Source of the DNA: an uncultured Lachnospiraceae bacterium
GTDB taxonomy: Bacteria > Bacillota > Clostridia > Lachnospirales > Lachnospiraceae
DNA length: 64,000 nucleotides
Direction of reading: 5' to 3'
Assembly (NCBI GenBank): GCA_947178125.1
Contig: CAMWXB010000013.1
Span: forward strand, 1 to 64,000
Shown: positions 36,308 to 45,290 of the stretch, piece by piece
How positions within the stretch are numbered: position 1 is the first letter of the stretch
Layout of the letters: each line of letters opens with the position of its first letter
Notes under the pieces: model-generated
What the model saw: only the letters and a program-made list of their open reading frames with translations
Databases searched by the model: none
What the model was told of the DNA's origin: nothing
Program-made: the position numbers and the translations under genes

Positions 36308-38049
36308 TAACCGACCTCTATGACCCGGTCGCACAATTTCAACGAAGACGCCCTGTGCGCCGCCACAATGACCGTTTTATCTCCCGGAATGCTGCGTATC
36401 GCATCCTGTACGATATTTTCACTGTACTGGTCCAGCGCGCTCGTCGCCTCATCGAAAATAAAAACATCGTTATCCTGCAGGAACATTCTCGCCAGAACAA
36501 TCCGCTGCCGTTGTCCGCCCGAAAGCTTTATGCCCTTTTCCCCGATCACCGTATCGAACCCGTCTGGCAGTCCTGTTATAAACGCATCAATACAGGCTTT
36601 CCGGCACGCCTGAAGCAGTTCTTCTTCCGAAGCATCTTCCTTTCCAAAAAGCAGGTTCTCTCGGATCGTCGTATGGAAAAGGATATTTTCCTGCATGATA
36701 TAACCAATCCTTTCATACATGAACGTTCTGTCAATATGGCGCAGGTCGATTCCGGAAAAAGAAACGCTTCCGCTCGTTGGCTCCAACATACCGGTAATCA
36801 GCTTCAGTAAGGTTGTTTTCCCGCTGCCGCTTTTTCCCGTGACCGCGACCCGCTCTCCCTTTTCTATCGTCAGGTCAAGATTTCGGAACAGGGCATTCTC
36901 CACATCGGGATATCTGAAAGTTACCTTTTTCAGCACAATTGTATTGGATGTATCCGGTACCTGTCCCACCTTTTTGCCGCATACCTGCTCCCGTTTCTGC
37001 CCTGCTGCTTTCTTGCCGTCCGGCTGCTCCTGCACCTGCCCCGACGTCTTATCATACGCTTCCTCCGGCGCCCATCCCGCCAGGCTTTCCAACAGCCTGT
37101 CCGTATACGGCATCCCGGACTGCAGGTCGGCATCCGCCGCAGACACGGTCTGTACAGCATCCGACAACAAGGCATAATACATGGCAAAAACCAGCAAATC
37201 CCCGATATGCAGGCTCCCCGAAAGAATCAGCAGCCCGCCAATAAAATACAGGCCAAACTGCATAAAAAATTCATCTTTCAGTTTCGGAATAATCAAGACC
37301 CTCGCCGTCCAGTAATTGATCCATTTCGCATTGCAGCGCATATCCGCATGGAGAAACCGATAGTAACGCCGTTCCTCATGCTTTGCCAGATTGAGCGCCC
37401 TGACTTCGCTCCAGCCCTGTACAAAAGCATGAAGCCACGAAGAAGTCCTTTGTGCAATCTCCCTGCGCTCATTCGTAATCTTTTTTTCACATCTGCTGAT
37501 CAGGCTCCCCAGCCAGAACGTAAAAGGGATTGCGAGCATGGAAAACAGGGCGAGCCCGATATGGATGCGAAACAGCATCCATATGCTGACCACGCCCGCC
37601 GCATACTGCATGAGAAGTTCAATCGTCTGACTGTCTGCAAACGCCGCAGCCTGCACGGTATCCTCATCAATCCGCATTTTCAGGTCGCCGACGCTGACCT
37701 TTTCATAATCCGAAAACCGCATTTCCCAGAAATTTCTCAATATTTTCTGCCGGATACGATATGTTGTGCCGTTGACGAGAGCATACTTCGCCAGCGCTTT
37801 GATATGACCGGCCGCCGCATCTGCAAAATAAACTGCCAGATAGCCGAAAACGACCGTCTTGAACATTCCAAAATCCGCCTGTAAAATCACATGTTCGATA
37901 AAAGTTCTATAAATCCGGGGTGTTGCAAAATTCAGTCCGGTTGTCACCGCGCTGAAAAGAAACAAGATTACCCAATACCTTTTTACACCGCGGGCATAAG
38001 GGCATAATCCGCACAAGACTCGATACCGGTACCGCATCCGTTTTCCCAT
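36307..38049 (-). CDS. ABC transporter, fused permease and ATPase (second half-transporter)
   Basis: A 580-residue half-transporter of the exporter type: about six membrane helices (residues 20-290), then a hydrophilic insert with repeated GQ-x-x-EQ and GKK words (about 325-355), then the ATPase. Walker A is VTGKSGSGKTTLL, the signature LSGGQRQRIVLAR, Walker B FIFDEATSALD, and the switch His AAHR. The protein stops at CDRVIEVG, about 25 residues earlier than its partner at 38148-39884, immediately next to hairpin element B, so its C-terminus may be truncated. The ATG at 38049 follows AAAGGA; a frame to 38322 overlaps the partner gene. It probably forms a heterodimer with that partner. Confidence 0.9.
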   Translation of the reverse strand: MGKRMRYRYRVLCGLCPYARGVKRYWVILFLFSAVTTGLNFATPRIYRTFIEHVILQADFGMFKTVVFGYLAVYFADAAAGHIKALAKYALVNGTTYRIRQKILRNFWEMRFSDYEKVSVGDLKMRIDEDTVQAAAFADSQTIELLMQYAAGVVSIWMLFRIHIGLALFSMLAIPFTFWLGSLISRCEKKITNERREIAQRTSSWLHAFVQGWSEVRALNLAKHEERRYYRFLHADMRCNAKWINYWTARVLIIPKLKDEFFMQFGLYFIGGLLILSGSLHIGDLLVFAMYYALLSDAVQTVSAADADLQSGMPYTDRLLESLAGWAPEEAYDKTSGQVQEQPDGKKAAGQKREQVCGKKVGQVPDTSNTIVLKKVTFRYPDVENALFRNLDLTIEKGERVAVTGKSGSGKTTLLKLITGMLEPTSGSVSFSGIDLRHIDRTFMYERIGYIMQENILFHTTIRENLLFGKEDASEEELLQACRKACIDAFITGLPDGFDTVIGEKGIKLSGGQRQRIVLARMFLQDNDVFIFDEATSALDQYSENIVQDAIRSIPGDKTVIVAAHRASSLKLCDRVIEVG

Positions 38050-38100
38050 ATGAATGACCATTCCTTTCTCTCGGCTTATGATTTTTATTCTAACCATCAT

Positions 38101-38119
38101 GATTCCGCTTCGCGGAATC
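38101..38119. repeat. GATTCCGC-TTC-GCGGAATC hairpin module
   Basis: An 8-bp stem with a 3-nt loop, flanked by CTAACCATCAT and TCTCAAAT. The same module with the same flanks lies at 51225-51243, and a variant at 49417-49433. It sits between the two ABC genes, about 50 nt before the second start. Confidence 0.65.
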
Positions 38120-38147
38120 TCAAATCCAAATGAAGAAGATGTTCCTT

Positions 38148-39884
38148 CTACTTCATTGCAAAAAGCGTTCGGAACCGCTCGCTTTCCACGGCCATCCGGG
38201 CGGGGATTCCCGTCTCCGCCACCTGTCCGTTTTCCAGTATGATACACCTGTCGCACAGCATCACGGAGCTTTGCCTGTGGGCAATCACAAGCGCCGTTTT
38301 TCCTGTTAAAACTTTCCGCCACGCCTGATGTATCGCGTTTTCCGTTTCATTGTCGAGCGCTGACGTCGCCTCATCAAAAATGAGAATCTTCGGATTTTTC
38401 AGATAAATCCGCGCAATGGCAAGCCGCTGTTTCTGCCCGCCGGAAAGCCCCATCCCCTTGCTTCCGATAATGGTATCAAGTCCCTCGGGCAGAGATTCAA
38501 TAAATGGCGCAAGCCCTGCTTCCTCATAAGCACGGATAAGTTGTTCCTCCGCCGCATGACGGTTTCCCATCAACAGATTCTGCCGAATACTCCCGTCAAA
38601 GACCAGTACATCCTGCTGAACATATCCAATCTCTTCCCGGACAGAGTCTAAAGCACAGGCATCAAGCCGCTGTCCGTCAATCGCAATCATCCCTTCCTGC
38701 GGCCGGTAAAAGCCGACAAGCAGACGCGCCAGCGTCGTCTTTCCGCATCCGCTCTTCCCGACAAGCGCCATATGCTTCCCCGCCGGAATCGTCAAAGTAA
38801 TCCTATGGAGCAGCGGCTCGCCGCTTTCATACCCAAAAGATACGCCGGAAAAGGAAATGCTTCCCTCCCTGATTTCCAACCTCTCTGTTCTTTCCGGTTC
38901 CGTCGGAGCCCGTAAAAAATCATGGATACGCTGTATGTACGACACGCGCCCCTGTGCATCGAGAAAATTCTGACTGATATAAGCAATTTTATCCGATAAT
39001 TTCGTATAAAAACTGAAAATAACAGTCAGCGTACCGAGCGTCATCTTTCCACATGCGGCCATATAAGCCGCCAGTCCATAGATCACAAGCCGGATGACCA
39101 GATTGGAAAGTGCGATCATATTCTGTGCGGTAAGCGACGAAATGCCGGCCGCAGCGCCAATCCGAAAAAGTTCTTTCTGCTTTTTCTCAAATGTCCTTTC
39201 AATCTTCCCTTCGCCGCGAAGCATCCTTATATCACGCAAAGCGGTAATGACTTCATACATCCAGCCGGCATAACTTCCGTATGCCTCCCGCTCTTCCTGT
39301 CCGAGACTGCCGATTTTTTTCCGGCACTTCATATTGATGAGAACGGAAAAAAACGCCGACAAAAGAGCCGTCAGACCGATGTGCCAGTCTACCGCGCACA
39401 GATAGGCGCCATACAGTATGGCCATCAAAACATTGTTATATAAGTGAATCATGTTCCGCACAATAAAGTGCATACACTGAACCGGATAATCCTGAAGCAG
39501 TACAAGGATTTCCCCCGTAGAAGCATTGGCCATATACCCGGCCTCGCACTTTTGCAGATGATGAAAGACATCCCTTCGAATGGAAAAAACGAACATATTC
39601 ATCAGATACCCGTGCTGGGCATATAAGAGGAAATACAGTCCGCCGGAAAATAGAATACAGAGCAGGAAGACAAGCGCGACCGCCCCAAAAGAATGCAGAT
39701 TCCGATAGTATACGGCCTCATCGATCATAATTCCGAAGAGAACAGGCAGCAGCACCGCAAGAAGCGAGTCCGCCAGCCAGCCCGCATAGAACATCATAAA
39801 ATGCTTCCGATATCCGCGCATATACCTTTTCAGAAATCCGATTGCTGACCAGTAATTCAACCTGTTTCCCGTCTCTTTCATCAT
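38148..39884 (-). CDS. ABC transporter, fused permease and ATPase (first half-transporter)
   Basis: A 578-residue exporter-type half-transporter. About six membrane helices are followed by an ATPase with Walker A LVGKSGCGKTTLARLL, signature LSGGQKQRLAIAR, Walker B LIFDEATSALD and switch VIAHRQSS. No C39 peptidase domain precedes the membrane part. The ATG overlaps the stop of the small membrane-protein gene in ATGA form, so it is translationally coupled to it. The second half-transporter follows after about 100 nt. Drug, lipid or peptide export are all possible; no precursor peptide gene was recognised nearby. Confidence 0.92.
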   Translation of the reverse strand: MMKETGNRLNYWSAIGFLKRYMRGYRKHFMMFYAGWLADSLLAVLLPVLFGIMIDEAVYYRNLHSFGAVALVFLLCILFSGGLYFLLYAQHGYLMNMFVFSIRRDVFHHLQKCEAGYMANASTGEILVLLQDYPVQCMHFIVRNMIHLYNNVLMAILYGAYLCAVDWHIGLTALLSAFFSVLINMKCRKKIGSLGQEEREAYGSYAGWMYEVITALRDIRMLRGEGKIERTFEKKQKELFRIGAAAGISSLTAQNMIALSNLVIRLVIYGLAAYMAACGKMTLGTLTVIFSFYTKLSDKIAYISQNFLDAQGRVSYIQRIHDFLRAPTEPERTERLEIREGSISFSGVSFGYESGEPLLHRITLTIPAGKHMALVGKSGCGKTTLARLLVGFYRPQEGMIAIDGQRLDACALDSVREEIGYVQQDVLVFDGSIRQNLLMGNRHAAEEQLIRAYEEAGLAPFIESLPEGLDTIIGSKGMGLSGGQKQRLAIARIYLKNPKILIFDEATSALDNETENAIHQAWRKVLTGKTALVIAHRQSSVMLCDRCIILENGQVAETGIPARMAVESERFRTLFAMK

Positions 39885-40285
39885 GCCGCACCCGCCTTCC
39901 CGAATATCCTCTGAAAAAGCGTATGCTCACCGGAAACAATTTCAACCGTTATCGTACCCGAAACCTCTTTTTGTCCGCCGCACAGCAGAATGCGCATCAC
40001 TCCATCGCTATACGCTGCCTCCTTCACTGCAAAAGAGAATACTTCCCGGTTCCTGTCCTCATAAAAATATACCCTGTTATCAAACAGTTCCAACGCCTCC
40101 CCGCACACGATTTCAATCTCCTCCCCATTGATTTTTGCCTCATAAGTCTGCCGCTCTTCTAATGTCACTACGGATGAAGCGATAAGAAAAACCCCAAAAA
40201 ATACGCCCAAATAAACGCAGAAAAGCACCGGCGACTTCACCATATATTTCATATACCACCGCTCAAACCGCCTTTTCCCCTGCAT
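39881..40285 (-). CDS. Small one-TM protein, possible mini adaptor of the ABC exporter
   Basis: A 134-residue protein with a basic N-terminus (MQGKRRFERWYMKYMVK), one membrane helix (about 18-38), and an extracellular beta-rich domain of about 95 residues. The last 25 residues (GTITVEIVSGEHTLFQRIFG) resemble the extreme C-terminus of HlyD-type membrane fusion proteins, but the long coiled coil and lipoyl parts are absent. I infer a miniature periplasm-side adaptor for the two ABC genes that follow. GGAGGATTTACT precedes the ATG. The operon order is small protein, ABC 1, ABC 2. Family assignment is tentative. Confidence 0.6.
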   Translation of the reverse strand: MQGKRRFERWYMKYMVKSPVLFCVYLGVFFGVFLIASSVVTLEERQTYEAKINGEEIEIVCGEALELFDNRVYFYEDRNREVFSFAVKEAAYSDGVMRILLCGGQKEVSGTITVEIVSGEHTLFQRIFGKAGAA

Positions 40286-40440
40286 AGTAAATCCTCCTCT
40301 GTCACTATTATTTTTAGATTACCACCCTGTATAGAGCCGGCCCTCTCCAAACCGCAATCTGCACAGTCCCATCATAATAAAACACATCCCTTACGTCATT
40401 AAAGAAAATACAGTTTTTCCCTTCAAATTCTGCAATCCGG

Positions 40441-40469
40441 TTGTCTGTCCGTCTTGTATCCTTTATAAT
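40441..40469 (+). promoter_or_regulatory. Promoter of the AraC-family gene
   Basis: TTGTCT (40441-40446) and TATAAT (40464-40469) with a 17-nt spacer on the plus strand, 72 nt before the chosen start codon. Confidence 0.65.
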
Positions 40470-40540
40470 TGAAATACAGACGGAATCCGGATTTCCCCGG
40501 CAAGCCGCCTTCGGGAAAAACAGACAGGAAAGGACAGACT

Positions 40541-41422
40541 ATGATCAAAGACCGACGACTCGACGACCAGTTCATCCCCATCGCCTTCCATTCCAAGGAA
40601 GATTTTGCACAGTATCCGGCGCAGGAATTATTCACGATGACATTGATCACCGATGGAAAATGGGATTTTTCACTGAATCACGTTGACTATTCTTTAGAAG
40701 CGCCGATGATTTTATGTCTGAATGACAAAGATTCTCTTATTCTGAAAAATAACAGCAGAGCCGCCGCCAAAAGCTTTTTCTTTTGTGCAACCTTTTTGAA
40801 CAGCAGTCTTACCGGCCAGGCCCTTTTGGAAAATCAATTTGAAAAGATTGAAGATATGCACGACCGGAATCTGATTCAGCCCTTTTTATGCCGTAACGAA
40901 CACTACACCGGACTTTTAGCGTTAAATGCGCCTTCCGCGATGCAGGTCAACACATGGCTGTCCATCATCGGCGCAGAATGTCTTTCGCAGAGCGACGGCA
41001 GATGGACTTGCCGCATCCGGCGGTATCTCCTTCAAATCCTCTATCTCTTAGAAGATGAATTTTTATTGTGTTATGAGGGAAAAAGTTCAAAGAAGCGGCC
41101 CATCGATTATGCGCTGGAATATATTCACAGTAACTATAATCTCGGACTGACGTTAGACGGCATCAGCAAATACGTCGGTTCAAACCGCACCAGCCTCAAT
41201 GCCCACTGCAAACAGGCGACCGGTATGACAATTATCCAGTATCTGAATCATTACCGTTCCAAAATGGCCGAAGATGCACTCCGTCACACGAATCTGACCT
41301 TAAACGAAATCGCCATATGCTGCGGCTATAATTACGAATCCTATTTCATAAAAGTCTTTACAGAAAAACACGGGATTACTCCGACCGAATATCGTAAAAT
41401 CCATCGGAGAATCCCGCGTTAA
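40541..41422 (+). CDS. AraC-family transcriptional regulator
   Basis: A 293-residue regulator with an N-terminal ligand or cupin-like domain and a C-terminal pair of helix-turn-helix motifs. The first is TLDGISKYVGSNRTSLNAHC, the second NEIAICCGYNYESYFIKVF, and the family ending is HGITPTEYRK. The ATG at 40541 has GGAAAGGACAGACT upstream; a frame beginning at 40469 would start inside the promoter. It is divergent from the ABC exporter operon and convergent with the N-glycan locus, so its target could be either or both. The exporter is the nearer candidate because the two promoters face apart. Confidence 0.88.
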   Translation: MIKDRRLDDQFIPIAFHSKEDFAQYPAQELFTMTLITDGKWDFSLNHVDYSLEAPMILCLNDKDSLILKNNSRAAAKSFFFCATFLNSSLTGQALLENQFEKIEDMHDRNLIQPFLCRNEHYTGLLALNAPSAMQVNTWLSIIGAECLSQSDGRWTCRIRRYLLQILYLLEDEFLLCYEGKSSKKRPIDYALEYIHSNYNLGLTLDGISKYVGSNRTSLNAHCKQATGMTIIQYLNHYRSKMAEDALRHTNLTLNEIAICCGYNYESYFIKVFTEKHGITPTEYRKIHRRIPR

Positions 41423-41426
41423 ATTT

Positions 41427-42368
41427 TTAAACAGTTGTCAGCAATGCTTCAAATTTTCCTTCCAGCTCATATGTTCCCGTGCCGGCGGTAATCAAAATGC
41501 TGTCGCCCTTCCGGAAAAAAAGCCGTTCTTCTCCGGCACTTACTTCTCCGCTTCCGTCCAGCACAAGCAGGCTCACAAAAGAAGCGGCGTCCGCCTCACC
41601 GGACATCCGTTTCATGAATTGTCCGTCCAGTACGATTTTGTCTACCGTAAAATATTCACAGGAAACGATATGCGGTTCAAAGGATTTTCTTTTCAGAATC
41701 GGTATTCTGTTCGTCACCTGCAGCGCCTTTTCAATATGAAGGTCACGCTCTTTTCCGTCCGCGCCCTTCCGGCCGTAATCATATACCCGGTAAGTCACAT
41801 TGGAATTTTGCTGAATCTCCGCGATCAGATTTCCGCGTCCAATGGCATGAATCGTTCCGGGTTCGATGAACAGGACATCGCCTTTCTGCACTTCCACCCT
41901 GTTCAATACTTCCAGCAGCGTCTTATTTTGAATCCGCATTGCGAACTCTTCTTCCGATACTTCCCGCGAAAAGCCATAGTACAGGCTCGCGCCCTCTTCG
42001 CAGTCCACAATATACCACATTTCCGTTTTGCCGTATTGACCTTCATTCTCCATCGCAAAAGCATCTCCGGGATGTACCTGTACGGAAAGTTCGTCCGCCG
42101 CATCGATGAACTTGATCAGAAGGGGGAACTGTTCATATTGGCGGCTTTTTGTTCCGACCACTTTTTTTCCTTCCATTATAATGTATTCGTTCAGCGTGCT
42201 TCCGGCGTAGTCACCGTTCCCGATGATGCTCGGCCCGTCCGGATGACAGGAAAGTTCCCATGTTTCCGCCAGTTTATCGCCCGAAAAGTCTTTTCCAAAT
42301 TCTTTCTTGAGTCTGTTTCCGCCCCACAGATAATCTTTGCAGGCGGGTTTTAATTTTAAGATTGCCAT
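41427..42368 (-). CDS. manA: Mannose-6-phosphate isomerase, class I
   Basis: Interconverts mannose-6-phosphate and fructose-6-phosphate, so it feeds mannose into glycolysis. The zinc ligands are visible: LSVQVHPGD (His99), YGKTEMWYI (Glu116) and PGTIHAIG (His174). At 313 residues it is the short firmicute type. AAGGATAAAT precedes the ATG, which lies 2 nt after the GH85 stop codon, so this is the last gene of the N-glycan operon. It stops 4 nt from the convergent AraC gene with no visible terminator between them. Confidence 0.95.
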   Translation of the reverse strand: MAILKLKPACKDYLWGGNRLKKEFGKDFSGDKLAETWELSCHPDGPSIIGNGDYAGSTLNEYIIMEGKKVVGTKSRQYEQFPLLIKFIDAADELSVQVHPGDAFAMENEGQYGKTEMWYIVDCEEGASLYYGFSREVSEEEFAMRIQNKTLLEVLNRVEVQKGDVLFIEPGTIHAIGRGNLIAEIQQNSNVTYRVYDYGRKGADGKERDLHIEKALQVTNRIPILKRKSFEPHIVSCEYFTVDKIVLDGQFMKRMSGEADAASFVSLLVLDGSGEVSAGEERLFFRKGDSILITAGTGTYELEGKFEALLTTV

Positions 42369-42370
42369 AT

Positions 42371-45253
42371 TTATCCTTCTTCCAGTCCATAGACTTCTAT
42401 TTCATAAATACGCGCCGCGCTGTCGCTGCCCTGCGTCGGTTTATTGACCACCAGCTTGACGAACCGGGCATTTACGGGTGCAAATGTATCATGGGTCGTA
42501 CCTGCCGTATTCCTCGTTACGCTTCTTACTTCTTCGAACGCCGCACCGTCCTCGCTGACATAAATCGCATAGAACTTCGTATTCATATCCGCGCTTTCGC
42601 CGCCGGCTTCGGCATGATAGATATCCACCGCACTGACCGTTTTAACGGAGCCGAGGTCCAGCGTAATCTCATGAGGCGCACTTCCCGTCGCACACCATTT
42701 TTTGCTGTAGTCGCCGTCTACCGCAAACTGCGGCGCTTCATTTTCGTTTACATAAGTATCCGCTTCCGTGCCCGCGTCCTGGGAAAGAAGAACGAGTCCT
42801 TCCGCCGCTTTTTCGGTTATGACAATATAACCCTCCTGCGATGCCTCGCTGCTGCCAGAGCCATTTTCCGCCAGAATCGATACAGCATAGACGCCTTCTT
42901 CCGGATAGGTAACGGATACCGTATCGCCCTGTGCCGTCTCTGTATCCGCTCCGGTAAGCGTCCATGTTACCTGTTCCGTATTCTGTGAACACAGACTGCT
43001 GAACGTGATCGTCTCTCCCGGCGCCGCCAGCGTTACATCCGCCGTAAAGGCCGCTTTCGGAAGGCTGTTATCCGGCCAGTCCATCGTCACACGGGAACTG
43101 CTCCCTTCCTGTAACAGTGCATTCACCGGCACGACTTCAAAAACAGAAAGGTTCGTCTCATCCGTCCGGGGAAGCGTATTGATATAAAAACTGTTCGTAT
43201 TCGATACGCCGAGCAGGGATTTACTCTCGTCCTGGTTGATGCGGTATATCTCGTAATAATCCGTCATGACATCGGAGTCCCAGGCAAGGCGTACACCGGC
43301 ATACATGCTGTCCTCATCGAACTCGCTGTCGAGCACCCGGACATTGCTCACGGAAGCCGTTTCTTCCTGATCGTATTCCGCCATCGTGATATTGCCGAAC
43401 CGAATCTGCACGCCGTCCGCGTCCGTATCGGATTTCAGCCTGTAAGAAATCGCCTTGATGCGTTTTCCTGCCAATGCGGCCGTATCATAGGAAACGGTCG
43501 TCCAGTCTTCCCCTGCTTTCCGGTCCCCTTCCAATACCATCTCGGAACCGTCATCCATCGTCAATACCGCATCCAGAGAAACTTCCGCTCCTCTTGCCTT
43601 TACGGTCGTCGTAAAGCTCATCTGCTCCGTTGCCGTAAGGCCCGCGCTGTACAGCTTGATGAGCGACTCTCCGCCGGCCTTCATCGTACCGCGGAGAATC
43701 AGGCTGTTTCCGCCGTAATAGGCATCTCCCACATCCAGGTCCGCCGTAAGCTTATTGCCGCCCGCATCTTCTATGATGTAACGGTATGTCGGCAGGATAT
43801 CGGATATGCTTCGGTTATTCCAGTCGAGCATACTGATCATCTGGCCGTTCTTATAGAATCCATAGCCGTTTCCCGTCGAAAAATTCGTTACGAAAGGAAG
43901 GCTCGTAACAGCCGTACGTTCCACAATATAGGAAGAAACGCCCCTCCACTCCGTATCGCCTGACGGACTGTCACCTGCGGCCGGATTCCCTTTTGCATTG
44001 ACCCACAGTTTATTTTCCTGTTTCCAGAAATCCTGTATCATATCCGTGGAAAAATAGGCCCAGCTCGGACAGTAAAGTCCTAACGATGTATAAGTTCCGC
44101 CTTCCGGGTTTTCGAACAGGCTCCAGTTAATTTCCGTTCCATAGCCATTGCTCTGCAGATCGACGCCGGCATACAGGCTGTATGGGTCGATCTGAAGCTC
44201 TGCCGCCAATTCGGCTGAAGCCTTCAGCAATTCCTCCGGTGCAAGCTTCTCCGTTGTCCACCAGAAATTCAGGAACATATCATCGGCCACCGGCGTGCCG
44301 TCTTCTGTCTGCAAAAATGCGGCATTCTGCTCCGTCAGTGCATTCTGCCAGTCCATTTCACCATCTGCCGTCATGGAATCATAATAAATCAGTTCCAAAT
44401 CCGGCGCCTGTTCCTTATAATAAGAAAGAAATTCCTGCATCCGCACGGCGTGGTCTTTTGTCAGGGGTTCTTCTTCCGTTCCTTCCGTTTCCTGATTGAT
44501 GAACCATCCGTCAAAGCCGTAAAGTTCTGCAACTTCGATGAGCTTATCGACAACCGGATAGCTTCCGTCCTCCGCTTTCTGCAGAAGGTCTTCCAGCCAT
44601 ACCATCTTGCCGCCATGCGCCGTCTGCGGCATGAACACAGTCCCGATAACTTTTACGCCGTTCTTATGGCCAGCATTCACAACGTCCGCGCTAGGTGCCA
44701 CGATGAGCCCTTCGCCCGACGAGCCGCCCCAATATACGAGCAGGTCTACATACTGCCAGTATGAAAAAGCATTGACCTCCGCCTTATTCAATCCATGCGG
44801 TGAATTTCCGCTCGTACTTCCGTTCATGATCGAAATCGCCATACTCCGCGTATCTTTATTCTGGGTCGCGTTCACCGTCTCAAGTTCCGCAATATCCACG
44901 CGCTCTGCAAGCGGTACGCTGCTCACATTGAACAGCAGGTCCTCGTCTTCCTCGGCCTTCCACTCCAGAAGCTGTGCCGGGAACCAGTAGGAAGCTTCCG
45001 GCTGACGGCTCATGGTGAGTTCCCGATTCTCATTCTCCTCCGTAACAGCATATTGGCCGGCTGTCTCCGTACTTCCCTCTGCATCCGGCTGCACCTGTTC
45101 CTGCTGCCCTTCTGTTTCCGCACTTTCCGCAGGCGGTGTTTCTTCGGGCGCCTGCTCAGTCGCCTGCGTCCCGCCGCAGGCCGTAAGACTGATCGTCATA
45201 GCCGCTGCCGTTATGACGGCAGCAGCTCTTTTCCCATACCATTTTTTCCGCAT
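42371..45253 (-). CDS. GH85 endo-beta-N-acetylglucosaminidase, surface lipoprotein
   Basis: A 960-residue lipoprotein (lipid Cys26 in LTACGG) with a Pro/Glu-rich stalk and a GH85 catalytic domain (about 80-440). ENGases of this family cleave between the two core GlcNAc residues of N-glycans. The catalytic Asn-x-Glu pair is in YGFDGWFINQETEG (Asn253, Glu255). After it come beta domains, a PKD-like domain (about 725-808, AAPGETITFSSL and YPEEGVYAVSI), and a C-terminal F5/8 type C (discoidin) domain (about 815-958) that may bind sugar. AAGGAGAAA precedes the ATG. It lies between GH38 and manA, so release of host N-glycans outside the cell is the likely role. Confidence 0.93.
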   Translation of the reverse strand: MRKKWYGKRAAAVITAAAMTISLTACGGTQATEQAPEETPPAESAETEGQQEQVQPDAEGSTETAGQYAVTEENENRELTMSRQPEASYWFPAQLLEWKAEEDEDLLFNVSSVPLAERVDIAELETVNATQNKDTRSMAISIMNGSTSGNSPHGLNKAEVNAFSYWQYVDLLVYWGGSSGEGLIVAPSADVVNAGHKNGVKVIGTVFMPQTAHGGKMVWLEDLLQKAEDGSYPVVDKLIEVAELYGFDGWFINQETEGTEEEPLTKDHAVRMQEFLSYYKEQAPDLELIYYDSMTADGEMDWQNALTEQNAAFLQTEDGTPVADDMFLNFWWTTEKLAPEELLKASAELAAELQIDPYSLYAGVDLQSNGYGTEINWSLFENPEGGTYTSLGLYCPSWAYFSTDMIQDFWKQENKLWVNAKGNPAAGDSPSGDTEWRGVSSYIVERTAVTSLPFVTNFSTGNGYGFYKNGQMISMLDWNNRSISDILPTYRYIIEDAGGNKLTADLDVGDAYYGGNSLILRGTMKAGGESLIKLYSAGLTATEQMSFTTTVKARGAEVSLDAVLTMDDGSEMVLEGDRKAGEDWTTVSYDTAALAGKRIKAISYRLKSDTDADGVQIRFGNITMAEYDQEETASVSNVRVLDSEFDEDSMYAGVRLAWDSDVMTDYYEIYRINQDESKSLLGVSNTNSFYINTLPRTDETNLSVFEVVPVNALLQEGSSSRVTMDWPDNSLPKAAFTADVTLAAPGETITFSSLCSQNTEQVTWTLTGADTETAQGDTVSVTYPEEGVYAVSILAENGSGSSEASQEGYIVITEKAAEGLVLLSQDAGTEADTYVNENEAPQFAVDGDYSKKWCATGSAPHEITLDLGSVKTVSAVDIYHAEAGGESADMNTKFYAIYVSEDGAAFEEVRSVTRNTAGTTHDTFAPVNARFVKLVVNKPTQGSDSAARIYEIEVYGLEEG

Positions 45254-45290
45254 AAAAATTTTTCTCCTTTTTCTCCATCGCCTTTCTGTT

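Noticed and set aside
38050-38322. Ninety-one extra N-terminal residues on the second ABC half-transporter
   Set aside because: They overlap the first half-transporter and contain the GATTCCGC repeat; the ATG at 38049 follows AAAGGA.
40314-40538. An open minus-strand frame of about 75 codons that reads like protein near its end
   Set aside because: It has no start codon and overlaps the AraC promoter. It may be a gene remnant, but nothing supports expression.
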